Shown: in pieces, positions 33,661 through 46,760 of the stretch | Numbering within the stretch: the first letter of the stretch is position 1 | Layout of the letters: each line of letters begins with the position of its first letter | Assembly (NCBI GenBank): GCA_002205965.3 | Contig: NADL03000017.1 | Coordinates: 496,001 to 560,000 of the forward strand | Length of the DNA: 64,000 nt | Source of the DNA: Kappaphycus alvarezii | Lineage: Eukaryota; Rhodophyta; Florideophyceae; Gigartinales; Solieriaceae | Direction: 5' to 3' | Program-made: the position numbers and the translations under genes | Notes under the pieces: model-generated | The model's input: only the letters and a program-made list of their open reading frames with translations | The model's database searches: none | Told to the model about the DNA's origin: nothing

Positions 33661-36600
33661 TCGACTGAACTCATCTCTAACTTCAATAATTAATAGTTTG
33701 TTTACATTGAATTTATTTAAAGCGCGGTCATGGATATTCTTATCCTAGCTGACTACTATTTATAGGTACCTGTACATTAGGTATCCTGATTAAACAACCA
33801 CCACGCTATTAACTCTGAGTTTAATGAAATAGTCGCCGTTAGGGCGACTGAATAAGAATTACTTAGTCGCGCGCCTTTTGAGTTCAACTCAGCGAATTTA
33901 GCGTGTAATTGATGGGCGGACCTGGGATGCAAAAGTTTGTGACTTCGTTTTTCTCATTTTTTACTTTCTCTATCCGTCCTCTTTTTTCCCCAGTAGCTGC
34001 TGGGATGGCCTATTTGTATCTCCTTAATTACTCCTTTTGAGTTCCTACCACCAGCGCTGCAGAGTACACCACCCCTTTCTTTCGTATTCGTCAATTTCCT
34101 TAACCCTTCCCGCCTTGACCACTGCCATGCTTGCAGAGAAGTTTCCACAAGCTATGCACGTGCAATAATGCACATGCCCAACGCGTCCCTCCATTACGCG
34201 CACTAAGTAAAGTTAAGCTAAATAAATACAAAGATTAATAGTTACTGTACATTGCGTACGGCCCGTCATGTGCCGCAGGAATTGAAGACATCAATTGCCC
34301 ATTTACAGCACTGCGTTGCTCAAGTACAGTACATTGCGGTACTGGACGACTACAGTACGACATTAGTGAGCTTACGCAAAAACAGAATTCTGAAAGGTCT
34401 TCAGAAATAGGTAGTATGATAAATTTCTGAAAAGTATTTCTGAAATTATTTTCTGAAATTTGAAAACGTTTTTACGCATGAACTGGCGCGAAAAATCCTA
34501 CTGCACGATCTTTATTTCTCACAACCATTTCCCACGGGTCTTCACTAACTGGCCACATTTCAGCAATTTACCTCACGTCATTCCAGAATTCTGCAATTGA
34601 ATTACAGACTGTAATTCTATTGCAATTTGGGCAGTTTTATTTCTGAATTCCTTGTGCTTAAGCTCTCTATTGGCCTGGTACAGTACGCCTCTTGTGTGAG
34701 TACAGCACGTGATTCGCGCTAGTACAGTGTTTTTCCGTAAGTAAAGTATGGGCTTCGTAGCCAAACGGTAGGAAGCGACGAGCTCACTTGCGCAAATAAA
34801 ATGCAGTGTAGTGCAGCCACACTTAGCTCCCAGTTTTACAACCTTGTTGTTCTTCGTTCTTCGGATGCGACTCTTGTCAAGGTTCCAGAATTCCGAGCAT
34901 CACAGTCTGGCTTTACAACTCAAAGTCCAATTATATTGTCTATCTGTTCAACTAATTACCCCAGCTGTAAGACCACAACTGCTTTCCGCAATTGGAAGGC
35001 GTTGCTAATGAATCTTGTAGATCTTAAATAGAAAAGAACACAGAAAAACTCCGGTGAGTCTTGATTTGTGTTCTTTAATTTTATATTCTGTGACTAGATT
35101 CGCTAGTATACGGAAATAACTGCTCATCGCTCATATACTACGTCCACGTTTCCACATTGGCCGTCAACCCCTAATGTGGCGCCAAAAGTCGTCCAGATGA
35201 AATATTTGAATCCCAAGTGTCTGACTACACTAGTTATCTTGACTTCTGCTATCCAAGCAAGTCTAATTAAGCGTCTCTCAGTAAAAAATACCCCTGGATG
35301 TAGAGAAGGCACCTCAGTAACGGTAAAGTGGAGAACGAGGACTAAAAACATTTTCTGAGTCAGTAGAATCTATTCAGTAATTGTTTAGTTGACTACTGTG
35401 TCGATGCATCCACATCAAATGTAGGGATTGAAGAAGGGCTTTATTGCTATATTGTAGCGAAACTTAGATCCCTCCAAGAGCAATATGAATGGTTGCAGGA
35501 AATGTTCGAGATCATGAACCGCAACTTCCTGCATCTTCGCGTGGCCCTCGGATTATTCACTGAGAAGGCAATTTTATGCCCCGAATGCTGCATGAATATA
35601 GAACTATAGCTTTTTGGACCTCCAGCGTAATGAAAACATAGTTTCTTGTGCTTTCTCACCTTCCAGTCACCACAAAAAGGAGCATCTTTATTATTTTAGA
35701 GGAAGAAATGACCTTGACTTGCGACTTTTATGCTTCTCATATGTTCAGCTGTGCGTTTAGCAGTCACAGACGAACCACCTTGGGAATATAGTTAACGTAT
35801 ATGTGGTAGAATGGGGCAGAGTAAGAATTAGAGTGTAGTGTGCAACGATATAATTTCAAACAGTAAGTGTGTATAAATTGAAAGGATTCAGTAAAGAGCC
35901 TGTAAAATGAGAGTTTGTTGTGTGGCCACAAACATTTACAGTCTTTGGCCACATAATAGGCTTTTGAGATCCATGAACGGTATTTTAGGTGGCCAAAAAC
36001 AGTACCTTTACAGCCACTTACATTATTGGATATTGCTTTGGGCTACTAATTGTAGTTACTTCTGCTGTACAGTTTGACAGCAACAAATTCTGCTTGTAAA
36101 GTGTCGTTTGGGCTGGTTTATGGTTATTTTAGATTATCACTATTTTTTTATGTATTCTATACCTGAGCTCGTCTATATAAACCATGTTTGGGATGTATTC
36201 CCACCAGACCATCCCATACTAGACCGAGATCTCTACTTTAAGATCCCAGCGACCAAATCGTGACAAAAGACGGCATTCAAAGGAAGCAGTTACAACCATT
36301 ATATCCTTGGACTAGGGGTATCTCTAAAGAAGTTAAATTGGTTAATATGGAAAAATGCAGGACTCACTTGTCTCTCTAGGTCACCGTCGTGTAATTCGGG
36401 GCTCAGAGGGGAAATATCCTGAATAGCTGCATCTTTTCATTGGTCAATTTAGGCCCAGGGCGAAGATGGCGGGTCTAGAGAAACATACTTGCACCACGGA
36501 GAGTCATTGACAATACGAATTGCAGTGTACTACCAAGCGGCCATACAGGGATGAGAAAAGAAGGAAGGTGGCAAAAAAGGATTGATCTCAGCGCACAGCT

Positions 36601-38031
36601 AGGTATAATTAAGGATCTTAACAACAGGTAACAATCCAGCCCACCTATCTCGTGATACAAGATCAAGCACAGGAATTATTTGTCCTCAGAATCAGCTTCT
36701 GGTTCTTATTCGTCTTCCTCAAACTCCAAGGCCAGTTCCCACCCCAATCAGGAGCTTTGAGCTATTAGTAAGCTCGATGTTACGTATGCAATACATTTCA
36801 ATCTGACTACCAAAATGAAAAAACCTCCACCACATATTGTGCAGCCCATTAGACCTCATTACTTGACGTCAGAGAACTGATCGCAGCTTCATCGCCAAGA
36901 ATGCCATCCTATATAGTTAATTCTTGCACTACCCACTATGACATAACTGCTGATCGCGAAAAAGGAAAAAATGCGGAGAAAGAAGAAATGAACCTCCCAA
37001 TACAGTGCCAGTGGGCTTGGGGTTCTAAGAGCGAGCTAAATAGAACTTTTTGCGCTTGAAAGAAGACAAAAAAGCGTTTTCAAGGAGAAATACGTTAAAG
37101 AATCATCCAGTAATCAAGGAATTCATTATGTGTACACAGCATATCAACCAATAGTCTTACCTGATTCGCAGAAATCTCCAACGAAAGATAGCCCGTGATA
37201 ACTAGCATAACCAGTTCCTAGATTCTTGCATGTCGAAAAGTCACCTCGAAGTTAACAAAAGAAGATAAATATTAAAAATGATAATGATAATGTCCAAGAT
37301 CAAGAAACTAAATGATTTCAAACCTCCGACATTTACCCCCTTCCTGCACCAAATAATTTCATTACTATTCAGATCTTTTCTAAACCCGTTTGATCATAGA
37401 ACAAAAACTCATTTCTTAAATCTCCATTCAAATACACACCCTCTACATTCTGTTCCTCTACACGGATCAGTTTCCCTATAATCGACTTCATCCTTTATTT
37501 TCTACCCGTCTGTTCTTCCCTTATTGTCTTCTTTCAGCTACCAACCTACTCTTCTCTATGTCTTACTAGCTTAGCGAGTCGTGCGACAGTGAGGTAAAGC
37601 TGGCTCCACTATAATTAGTTACAGCCAAAAATCCAATTATTATGACGCGAGAAATTTTTGAAATACCGCTAGAAAAAATTTTTTTTCCACCTTGCAATGT
37701 GCTTGGCCTATTGCAGAATTTCCCAAACAGTACGGGAAGAACAACACAGATTCTTGGTTTTTTTGAAGTCCCCTGAAAAAATCCGAGGACACAAAAGGCA
37801 GGAATAGCTCCCTCTAAAACAATCAAAATCGTTTCCAACGCGAAAGATAGCGGATTCCTCCCTTAATCTTACTCCATGAACAATGCAGTCATAAGAATCT
37901 TCGCAAATTTTCCCGCCATCCGTACCCTTCTACCTAATTATTTTTCTTCTCCGCGGGAGCAGCAAACGGTGCTTGAGAGAGAAAATAGTTCAGGTCCTAA
38001 ATATCACAAAAATTGCCGCCGATAGCAAGTT
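33661..38031. other. no recognised gene
   Basis: Only short frames are present. The patch at 34251-34375 is dense in TACAGTAC/GTACTG words. (AATGAT)n-like microsatellite sequence lies at about 37277-37290. Confidence 0.45.
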
Positions 38032-38253
38032 TTGAGCGACAATTTACTCATCCTCATCCGAGAGGTCGCCATTGCCAAATTTCACATATTGTTCAATGTT
38101 GAAACACGGGAACGCTTAGAGGCTACCCCAGCGGAAGCTAAACAATCCAAGCATCTACGCGATTCAGTTCAATTTGAGTCTATTCTGGATACGAAAAAAT
38201 ATTGGTTGGAATTCTTTTGGCCGTTACAACAGTGTGTAAAGGTGAACGGATGA
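38032..38253 (+). pseudogene. possible hAT-type transposase scrap
   Basis: A 73-codon frame ends in a Glu-Ser-Ile-Leu-Asp-x-x-x-Tyr-Trp-Leu-Glu-Phe-Phe-Trp-Pro-Leu block. It loosely resembles the helical region of hAT transposases in which a Phe/Trp pair precedes a Pro-Leu turn. No other part of the gene is seen. Confidence 0.2.
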
Positions 38254-41200
38254 GTGTGATAGAGAGGCGAGCGAGCTTGAGAAGATTTTAAACATGATTT
38301 CTTACGCTCGCACAGTCCTCAAAAAGAAGTGAAACGAGAAAAGACAGAGTAAAGTGGGAGAGGAAGAGCTGAAGCAGCGTTTTAGAGTAAAGATCAGAAA
38401 ATATACGGCAAAAAGGAGCAGTAGAATTAAAGAACATACCATTTTAGTTTTTGATGATTTGCATAGGGTGCACGATAGTGACGAGTAATAGTGTTTGGAA
38501 TTAGTTGGAGAAAGGAAAACGGAGCCCATATAGTATTATTCCGAATATTAGACTCCGTCCTCCACTATAGAGTTGGAAAATGGGGACGAGAAGAGGACTA
38601 AATCGAGCAACTTCGTTTTTTTCTCTATTCTTCGCTCTGCCCTTTCCCAATCCTCTCTCTCTGTGGACTCTGAGCTCTGCATTTGACTGCATCTATTGGA
38701 CCATGGCTGAATGCTGATGTTTTACTTATCTGCATGAGTTAAAGTAATTACCTAATATTACGAGAGCGCAGCGTTTGTGTTTAAATATCTCGTTTCACTA
38801 AAAACATCTTCTAACGTATTTCAGCAGCATTACGAAAAATAAATGACTCATATTGGAGCCAACAGTGCTCACAGTTCTCGAGTAAATCGATTTTTGTTGA
38901 GTGTAACATCAGCTCCTTGAATAGCTATTACATTTTTTCCCTCCCCGTAATAATTGCCAAAATAAACGCTGGTTGATCCGATCTCTTTTTTAAGTACTGA
39001 AAAGTGATTTATATATACAAACGCTGATTAAACCTGCTTTCTCCGCGCAGCCATTTCTGACGGTCGTTCACAAACGGGATATTTTCGACCTGCCTATTCA
39101 GATCGGAGCGTAAACATAGCGTACGATCCTGTCTTTTTCGAGGACAAGAGATTATTCGTGAATTAAAAGCCCTGAATTCAAAAAAAAATGATTGACCCTT
39201 TAGTGCATGTAGTCTTTTTCATACTTCTTAGACAGCTTAACCAAGAGATTTATCACTTCGTAGGTTTCATCAATATAAGTGGCGTAGTTTCCAGCGAATG
39301 CGTATTACTGTGGCAAGTTTTGGAACATTATTAGGCACTTTTGTACTATTCAATTTCCGTTAAGGGTAGATGTTATCGAGTCCCAATATAAGACCAACCC
39401 CAGTTTGACCCATCTACACTAATTCTGTACCCTTCTCAGCACTATTGTCGTGGCAATCAGGGAGATATTTCTGTAGTTATTTCGTTTTGACACGTACGCA
39501 TCGGTGTTTGGACAGATCAAAAAAAATATCACCTTAAAAAGACGAAAGGAGGTAGAAGGTCACATCATAGAGGATAGAGAAAACAGTCTCGAAAATGGAC
39601 GCCGCTATCGATAGGTTGTGTCGCAAATGTGCTGAGAGTTCTCTCCGGTGGAAGTAAAATTTTTTGATCACCGTTCGTGAAAGCTGGGATGGCACGTGCA
39701 ATCCACCCTTTCTGTTCTGAAATAAAGGGCTCATAATTGCGCGCAACAATTTTAAACTATCTGCAATACCCGTCTTATTATGGTTGCGAAGGCTCGCAAT
39801 AGCGAACAAAATGGAATTGCGCACGGAAAAAGCTGTTTCTAAAATTAAATGAGTGACGATCCTTAAATTTTCCACACAGGCATAATTAATTTTTTCTGTT
39901 GCGTAAATTCATTTCTAAGATTGCACCAACTAATTCTTCATATCATGATTAGTATTCAAATTACGTAAGCATCGCTGAATTTTTAAATAATTTTCTCAGT
40001 GAAGAGATATATAATGAAGAAAAACACGAAATATGGCATAAATTTATTATGCAGCTCAATACTGGACCAATTCTGAAATACGTTTTTGATCTCGACCCGA
40101 AATAAGCACAAATTATATTTCCTACTTTGTTGAGTGAACCTGAAGTGACGATACAACAATATATTTTCGGGATGTTGCTTAGCGTATTACATCATCCCAT
40201 CCCCCGATCAACCTTTTCATACTACTGAAAATGTCGAGCGTTTCCAATATTTTTGTATTAATCCTCGTGAGAAAAAGCAGATAGCAAATTTCTCTTACGT
40301 TCAGATATCAGCTACGCTTACAGACAGATAAGCAAAGAGATCTTCAGATCACATAGAGGACGATTTTTTTCCATTGCCATCTTCAATTATTCTCTTATCC
40401 AGCTCACCATGCTATCTGCATATGATAAAGATAACCAATCGATCATTAAACATTCCCCTACCCCTCACCAATATTCAAAAGGCATTGCAATATCTACATC
40501 TTCTACTTCAGAGACGTGTTTTTTATATTTTTCGAAGCCGCAATTGCAGAAAAAGGCGACCAAGTTCTATGGACGCATTGTAGTGTTTGGTATTACTTTT
40601 TTCATGCGCCAACGAGAAAATACATGATGACACTAAGCCTTTGGACCAACGACTTCTGCTCGTTCTATTTTTATACTACTCGCAAGACGCCTTTGGTTGA
40701 GAGTTCTCAGTACAGATAAATCAGAAAAGGTGAACACTACCATTGAGGTATAAATTTACATCTCCAAATGAGCTACATCCCAAAAATATCACACTCCGAA
40801 ATACGTTAAGTTGTTCGCTGATGTTTTGAATGTGTCCCTGGGAAACATTTTTATAGTGGATGGACACAAGATCATTATGCATCAAACATGTTTCTGTTTG
40901 TGCCGATTTAAATTTTAGTTACATGTGAAATAGATGTACCGGAAAGCGTGCATGAATGTTTCGTTTCTGAAAGAGGTTATTAATGTTGTAATTTATATAG
41001 ACCTAATAGTTAGTACGAGAGATGTGTTAATGACTCAGCATTTTCAAGAGTGAAGTATCCCTATCCTATTCAAAGTGCTCTACATGAAGCAAAAAAAAAC
41101 TGTTCGAAATAATCAAGGTAAGACAAAAAAGAGGTTCGTCAAGTTTATGAGCTGGAGTGTGTGTATTTAAAGGATCCTTGCCGCACAAAAAAAGAAGTTT

Positions 41201-41902
41201 TCATGTAGGTGAAAACGGAGGACGAAATTTTCTTCCGTGTGCAATGAAGTTGATTTTTCTGCGTTTTTTGGTCTAAATTAATTCAATTGTTTTAGAGAAA
41301 TTTTTCTTCTTGTTGCTGAAGCTAATCATTTGTTCAGAATGAAACTCACTCGCCAAATTGATGAATTATTAATTTTTAGTTCGAATTTTCAATAAATCCT
41401 TCAGTTTCCCATCGACGTATTGATACTATGGCCTTCGCTCTTTATTAACATCTTTGGTTGCCTAAGTTGCTGGAGTCGTGCACAATACTGACAATGTTCT
41501 TGCTCTCGACTATTATATCCTTTACGCTCTTCCACTCTTTTCCTCATATTAGTATCCTTACGTTGCTGCTGCTTAGCAAAAGTTAGCTCTAGTTCAACTT
41601 ATATATACTGACCCATTGCTTGCAGTTTTTCGTTCTCGTTAAAAGTTCTTGTGGGGCTCATTGGGATATGGCAATAGTTTTGAAGATAACTTTGTCAAAA
41701 AACAAATAATATCGACTTAGATGAGCTAGCCAGGGCTTGTGTCGCTTATTTCAGTTCATTTGATATTCGTGCTGTGATGCCATTGGTAGAACTAATGTTT
41801 GTCATTTTTTTATCCTAATTTCGATTAGTTCTTATACTGATAGAATCTGGTACGTTTTTGTACAATTAGGGCATTTGTGTCAACTTTCAACCGCCATTTA
41901 TC
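38254..41902. other. AT-rich stretch with no recognised gene
   Basis: A 113-codon minus-strand frame (39534-39875) has no recognisable motif. No repeats with clear ends were seen. Confidence 0.45.
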
Positions 41903-42014
41903 ATGATCTGTACTCTAAAATTACTCGAGTAGACCACATGACGCATAGTCCAAACCACTCGGCCCCAAAACTGGACCTCATATTTTCGCAGATAAAAGCC
42001 ACCCATTGGGCCAA
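41903..42014 (-). repeat. copy 2 of the diverged ~115-bp repeat
   Basis: Counterpart of 33546-33660 in the same orientation, with the shared minus-strand Gly-Pro-Met-x-Gly-Phe frame. Confidence 0.6.
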
Positions 42015-42436
42015 GATTTGACCATAATCACCTTTACAGTGGGTATTCAATACTTTGTTATATTTCCTTTCTTTAGAAACCACCGTAGAAAGTTCTAAAG
42101 TAGCTTCATAGTAATCATACCTACCCACCAGGTCACTAGGGACCTCGCACACACAGACACCCCAATGTTGGCTCTAAACCTGACTCTTAAAATATGCCTC
42201 TCAAACTCCTTTCTAAAGAAAAGTCTGGCTATGGCCAGGTTTTCAGCTCGTTTTCTTCTTTTTTTCCATTCTGCCCTATATTATATTATCACTGCTGTCG
42301 TTCACTTGTGATATTTAGTCCCCTTGGCACCCTGGGCTTTGTCGTCTACATGCAAATAAAACTTCAAAGATATCTTTGGTGACGTCACCTTTATCTACAA
42401 TGGTAATTATTGAAGAACATTAACTTCCGTCAATCA

Positions 42437-42811
42437 TTAATTTGATGATACTTTCTTCATCAGTGAAGTCAATACTATCAGTTTTCTTGAGGTTTCATAA
42501 TCTTTGATATTTTCATCATTGTTCACAAAACTGATAATGCTAAACCTGATAATACTTTCATCACCTGTGAAGTCAACATAACCAGCTTTGTAATCGACGT
42601 AAGGAAGCTTTTCTTCAATAATCACGGTGCCATTCTCACCGTCTTCGATTTTTAATTCATTCAGCGCATACGTGAGATAATTTGCTCGGCAAACGTTCTT
42701 ATTTCTTCTTCTACCACCAGTCGTCGTCTTATTCTGATAAAATGAGACAATTTTATTGGAACATATTTTTTCGGTCACCAAATATGGTTTATTATGCTTT
42801 GTAGCAGTCAT
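42437..42811 (-). CDS. unidentified 124-codon frame
   Basis: The N-terminal third is basic and the C-terminal part is acidic and Ile/Asp/Glu-rich. The underlying DNA contains imperfect direct repeats (GATACTTTCTTCATCAGTGAAGTCAA and GATAATACTTTCATCACCTGTGAAGTCAA types). I recognise no family. It follows the AT-hook frame on the same strand and may be part of the same decayed element. Confidence 0.25.
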   Translation of the reverse strand: MTATKHNKPYLVTEKICSNKIVSFYQNKTTTGGRRRNKNVCRANYLTYALNELKIEDGENGTVIIEEKLPYVDYKAGYVDFTGDESIIRFSIISFVNNDENIKDYETSRKLIVLTSLMKKVSSN

Positions 42812-42891
42812 ATCCCATTCATATCTGCAAAAGATTGAATCTCCTCCGCTAAGTGTAGGGAAAATCTATCTTTGCAGAAAAAATCCAAGCC

Positions 42892-43245
42892 TCACGTTTG
42901 AAGTATAGAATTACTTTCTAGGAGAGAATCTTTTCCCTTTGCCTTCCTTGACGATTTTCCGCGTAGAACGCAGATGTCTTTCAGATGATAGATCACAGTA
43001 TCAATTCGTATAATGCGATTAGTTCTTGATAGAAGGGTGATCTTTTTCGCTGTAGTCGTGGTCTGTGCTCTGAGTCTCTTGCAAGACACGCCTTTAAGGC
43101 GAGACAATGAATTTGAGGTGCTGTTGCGGGGTCGGCCACGTTTGAGTTGGCGCATTGCGTGGAGAAGTACGAATTTGTTGAGATAAACTGTGTTCTGCTC
43201 CATAAAAGGATGTTGTCTACTGTACTTCGGTGTTTTCCGGTACAC
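42892..43245 (-). CDS. basic protein with an AT-hook motif, unidentified
   Basis: The 117-codon frame is rich in Arg, Lys, Ser and Thr. Residues about 34-40 read Lys-Arg-Gly-Arg-Pro-Arg, the core of an AT-hook, which binds the minor groove of AT-rich DNA. It lies about 200 bases downstream of a decayed pogo transposase on the same strand, so it could be a second gene of that element or its displaced DNA-binding end. No further domain is visible. Confidence 0.35.
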   Translation of the reverse strand: MYRKTPKYSRQHPFMEQNTVYLNKFVLLHAMRQLKRGRPRNSTSNSLSRLKGVSCKRLRAQTTTTAKKITLLSRTNRIIRIDTVIYHLKDICVLRGKSSRKAKGKDSLLESNSILQT

Positions 43246-43449
43246 TAATTACTGGATTTAGATTGGGCCATTCGAAATTCGCACCTGCTGATTTGGCAAC
43301 TGTGCGCAGTTATTAAAATGGGCAAATAGAAATATGCACCCATCACAATTAAGTGCACCGCAAAAAAGGACTCGCCCAGTTTAATAATGCAACAGCAGAA
43401 ATTCATGAGTTCAAAAAAGAATTCTATTCAAAAAGAATTCTATTCATCA

Positions 43450-44390
43450 ATAGGTGGTTGCTTCTCGCCTACCTCCTTTCCTTCAAAATTACTCTCGATT
43501 CCTAGCAATAAGACGCTGTAGATCACCACTCTATTGCCCTTCCTCCATCTAACAACCCTGTACGGATCATGGCTTTCCTCTCGTACTGTATGCCATCCCT
43601 ATCTCGCTTATTATTGACATCTTAAACAGCAGCTGCAGCTAATCTCAAGAAAAACCGCGTCCAGGATTCGGCAGCTTACCACTCCCTTCAGGCCACTGGT
43701 TCAATCTTATACATTCATATTGTAATCCTCCACCTTTTGCACTAGGAATCCTTGATTTTCTGGATAATAAATGAATCCAGCTAGTTGTACTAGATGGGGT
43801 GCATTTGGCAGCAAGAATTTCAAATTAGTTCTATTCTTCAACAGCAATGACTCAAACTCTTCATCACGTCAGGACGACATCAATTGTGGACAAATAAAAT
43901 ACTCTGCTCTGCATTCAAAAGAGGCTTGATATCCCGAGGCTCAGACAATCCACGCCTTGAAAACTTTTGTATCCATCCATCATCCTTTAGGACCAAGCGG
44001 TAACAAACACCTGGCACATTGTCCTGAAGGCCCTTTTTTAGTATATGATCTGTATGCGTTTTTTAAAGATTAATATTTGGCGTCTCGATGCGAGCATTCA
44101 CGCCCACGCCGATCAATGGGACCCTCAATGGAATGGGATCACCTAGACTCCAGAAGCGACAGCAGCATACTTTACGTCTGAATCGCCTTTAAAACCCAGA
44201 GTCTTCCCGTCATCCATGTTAAATACAAAGTGAGTCTCATCAGCGTTTTCAATTTGATTTCTCATCATATACCTTCGCTTTAAAACACTCTTTCAATTCC
44301 CCCAAATAAAATGCTATAGAACTTTCAATGTATATCGTTGCTGAGGGCTTGTCAGCAGTTTTCTAATCTGGGCCCGGAGCACTGTTAGAG
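43450..44390 (-). pseudogene. pogo/DDE_1-type transposase, decayed
   Basis: Read in several frames on the minus strand, the blocks of a pogo-like transposase appear in order. Near 44250-44170 is Asn-Ala-Asp-Glu-Thr-His-Phe-Val...Thr-Leu-Gly-Phe-Lys-Gly, which holds the first catalytic Asp. Near 44040-43970 is a Leu-Gln-Asp-Asn-Val-Pro-Gly-Val-Cys-Tyr-Arg block. Near 43800-43690 is Asp-Ser-Phe-Ile-Ile-Gln-Lys-Ile-Lys, which follows the last catalytic Asp. Near 43620-43580 is a Val-Asn...Arg-Asp tail. Several stop codons and frameshifts show that it is dead. Its sequence is clearly different from the pogo copy at 25-31 kb. Confidence 0.65.
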
Positions 44391-44819
44391 CTCATAAAAG
44401 TACAATTGAACCCATCGACTTTAATACGCCGAGAAATCGAAGGCGATTGTCAACAATCGAGGAGTGAAAAGCACACTCCACTTCAGCTTTCTCAATTAAT
44501 TTCCTCGCATGAAGCTGCAATACTGATGTCGAAAACTTTATCCCAACCTTTCGAAGTCGTTGAAATTCACTTGATAATTCTGCGTAAAGAGCCGCTGCCC
44601 ACTGACTCCCCTTCCTTTCTCTCCCTTACAGTGCTTTGAGTCGCGCTCTTTTCACCCCACCACCTCGTAACGGATGGAAACTACGGAAAGCGCAAAGTCA
44701 AGAGCTGCAAGTCTCATTTCGCCGATCTTTCAGCTGATGTCCAGAAGTTTTTTGTTGCTTTGCGAACAATCAAGTCCTGAAGTCCAATAGGTGTGAATGA
44801 TTACAACATGATTTCCATT

Positions 44820-45400
44820 GAAATCGCTCTTCATAATGGCAATGCACAAAAATGGACTATAATTATAAGAACTACTTAAAAAAATGGATTGGCCTTAAGG
44901 CATACATGTTTCTGAAAGAACATCCGAAGTGGAACGGAGATTATGGTCCTTCAACCGGAATTGGTGGCTACGAAAAGATGATAGTAACGATGCTCCGGTA
45001 GATGTTGTGGCTGGAAGCTTATCACAAAGTTTGGAAACTACATCGCATGATGACGATAGCGCTTCCATTTCCCCAAACTAAAATCCATTCCGGATTGGCA
45101 GCAAAAATGCTAAGCTTCTCCGACAAGAAGAACTGCGAACGCAAGCGGTCAGATCTCTTGCTCTCCGCTAAAAGAAAGGTATGATGCTCTGGAGGAACGA
45201 AACGCCATCGCAGTTCTTTCGCGTCCAGATACTGCTGAACTTCCAGAAACGGAAACATTTTTGAAGCAGTGAGAAAAACTCACCTTCTCAACGCTTTGAA
45301 GAAGGCTCAATTGACTGAGGAAGAGATTAAATCTCTAGAAATGAAGAAAATACTACAGGTAATACCGATAATGCTGTTTACGCGTCAGGCAGGAACCAAA
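44820..45400 (+). pseudogene. frameshifted coding relic, unidentified
   Basis: Plus-strand frames that switch register give a plausible protein: a Trp-rich start near 44860-45000, an acidic Ser/Asp stretch, then a Glu-Arg-Lys-Arg-Ser-Asp-Leu-Leu helix at 45130-45170 and a Glu-Ala-Val-Arg-Lys-Thr-His-Leu-Leu...Leu-Thr-Glu-Glu-Glu-Ile-Lys-Ser-Leu-Glu tail to about 45360. The layout would suit the DNA-binding partner protein of a Harbinger element. The Harbinger transposase relic lies next to it in the opposite orientation. The assignment is inference. Confidence 0.3.
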
Positions 45401-45559
45401 TGATACTGTACAAGAGCATATTTGCAGAATGCCTCGACCTCAGCCCAGGGTTCGGATGACGTTGATAATTAGGATTTTTTAATAATTAATAACGTATTGG
45501 TACAAGTTCCATTCACGTAGACCCCTTTACTTAGGTAAAGGCATACATAGCCATCCCAG

Positions 45560-46760
45560 ATGTGGGAAATGAGGTCCAGTTTTAACCAATAATGGTCAGT
45601 TGAACTAGTGATGAGAGCTTCTCGTGATGACAATACTTGCCCACATTCTACAGCGTAGCTGTTTGATTCCTATCGATGGAACCATATCAGATTCTGAATG
45701 CCACGTGAAAGTTTTTCCACCTTCGAACATTATACGTGCCTCCTCAGCGAACTGAAGAGATGACATTGTACATTGTACTACCATGTGTATCACGACGGGT
45801 TTCTACAATTATACTGTGTAATATTATGCATTTCTTCATGACATTCGAATTGTCCTCTTGAAACCAAAGCCGAGCGGTCTTGTCAGTATGTGGAAGCGGG
45901 CAACAAGGGCACCAAATTCTCGCTCTACATCCTTTCTAATTGCCTCTTGCTAGCTTGCAAACATTTCTCCTTCTTAAATAACCCATATTTGATCGTTTTC
46001 ACAAAAATAGCCCAATCCGGCTAAATTCCATCGGCTGGATATGTAGAGCATTGTACGTTCAGTATTGTTGACCCTGTAGGGTATGGAAAGGGGAAAAACT
46101 CCTGCAATATTCTTGCCTACAGTTGGTATCGATCAAGTATGTTGATACCGTTGAGAGAAACCAGGGCTGCCGAAGAACGCATGCCATATCCACACTCGCC
46201 GTCGCTAATTGCTTCTAGCACAATAGTTGATTTCTTTTCCTTCCCTTTAAACTGTCTGCTCCACGCGATAGGACAATTTTTTCACTGCAAATTCTGGCTG
46301 TTAATGGATCCAACACAGCCAGGAAAGCCTCTTGCTGCATTAATACGCATTACTCTCCGCAAATCTTCTCTCTGTCGGTTCACTAGGATACTCTGGACCG
46401 AATCTTTCCACAACAGCTTTACAAAACGCTTTAAAGAGACCAAGGCAGAATACTCAGACATCTGAAGATATTTATCTAAATACATCTGCGGCGACACCGT
46501 GCGCGAGCACTCGAAGGGGCGCAGTTATACGTTCCAAAATGTTGTATGCCTCTTGTGACGAATATCAGTCGCGACGGACAAATATACCCTGACTGACGAT
46601 TGCTTCCTTCAGACGATTAAATACTATCCGAGTGATTCTAAAACGCCCCTCAAAGTCCTTCCCGGTATACTTTGGGCTTTAGGAGAAATAGTCCGAATAG
46701 AGGCGTTGCATGGCTGCATCGAAGTCCCGTTTGGTGTTTTCCCTTCTTCCGATAGTAGAA
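45560..46760 (-). pseudogene. PIF/Harbinger transposase, decayed
   Basis: The 71-codon frame at 46282-46497 contains Asn-Ala-Ala-Arg-Gly-Phe-Pro-Gly-Cys-Val-Gly-Ser-Ile, the block leading to the first catalytic position; here Asn replaces the usual Asp. After one stop it continues with Lys-Asn-Cys-Pro-Ile-Ala-Trp and Val-Leu-Glu-Ala-Ile-Ser-Asp-Gly. It then reaches Ser-Leu-Asn-Gly-Ile-Asn-Ile-Leu-Asp (a Gly where the second Asp is usual) near 46145, and further frame-shifted pieces toward 45600. Stops and lost catalytic residues show that it is inactive. It is a different lineage from the transposase at 13-14 kb. Confidence 0.65.
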
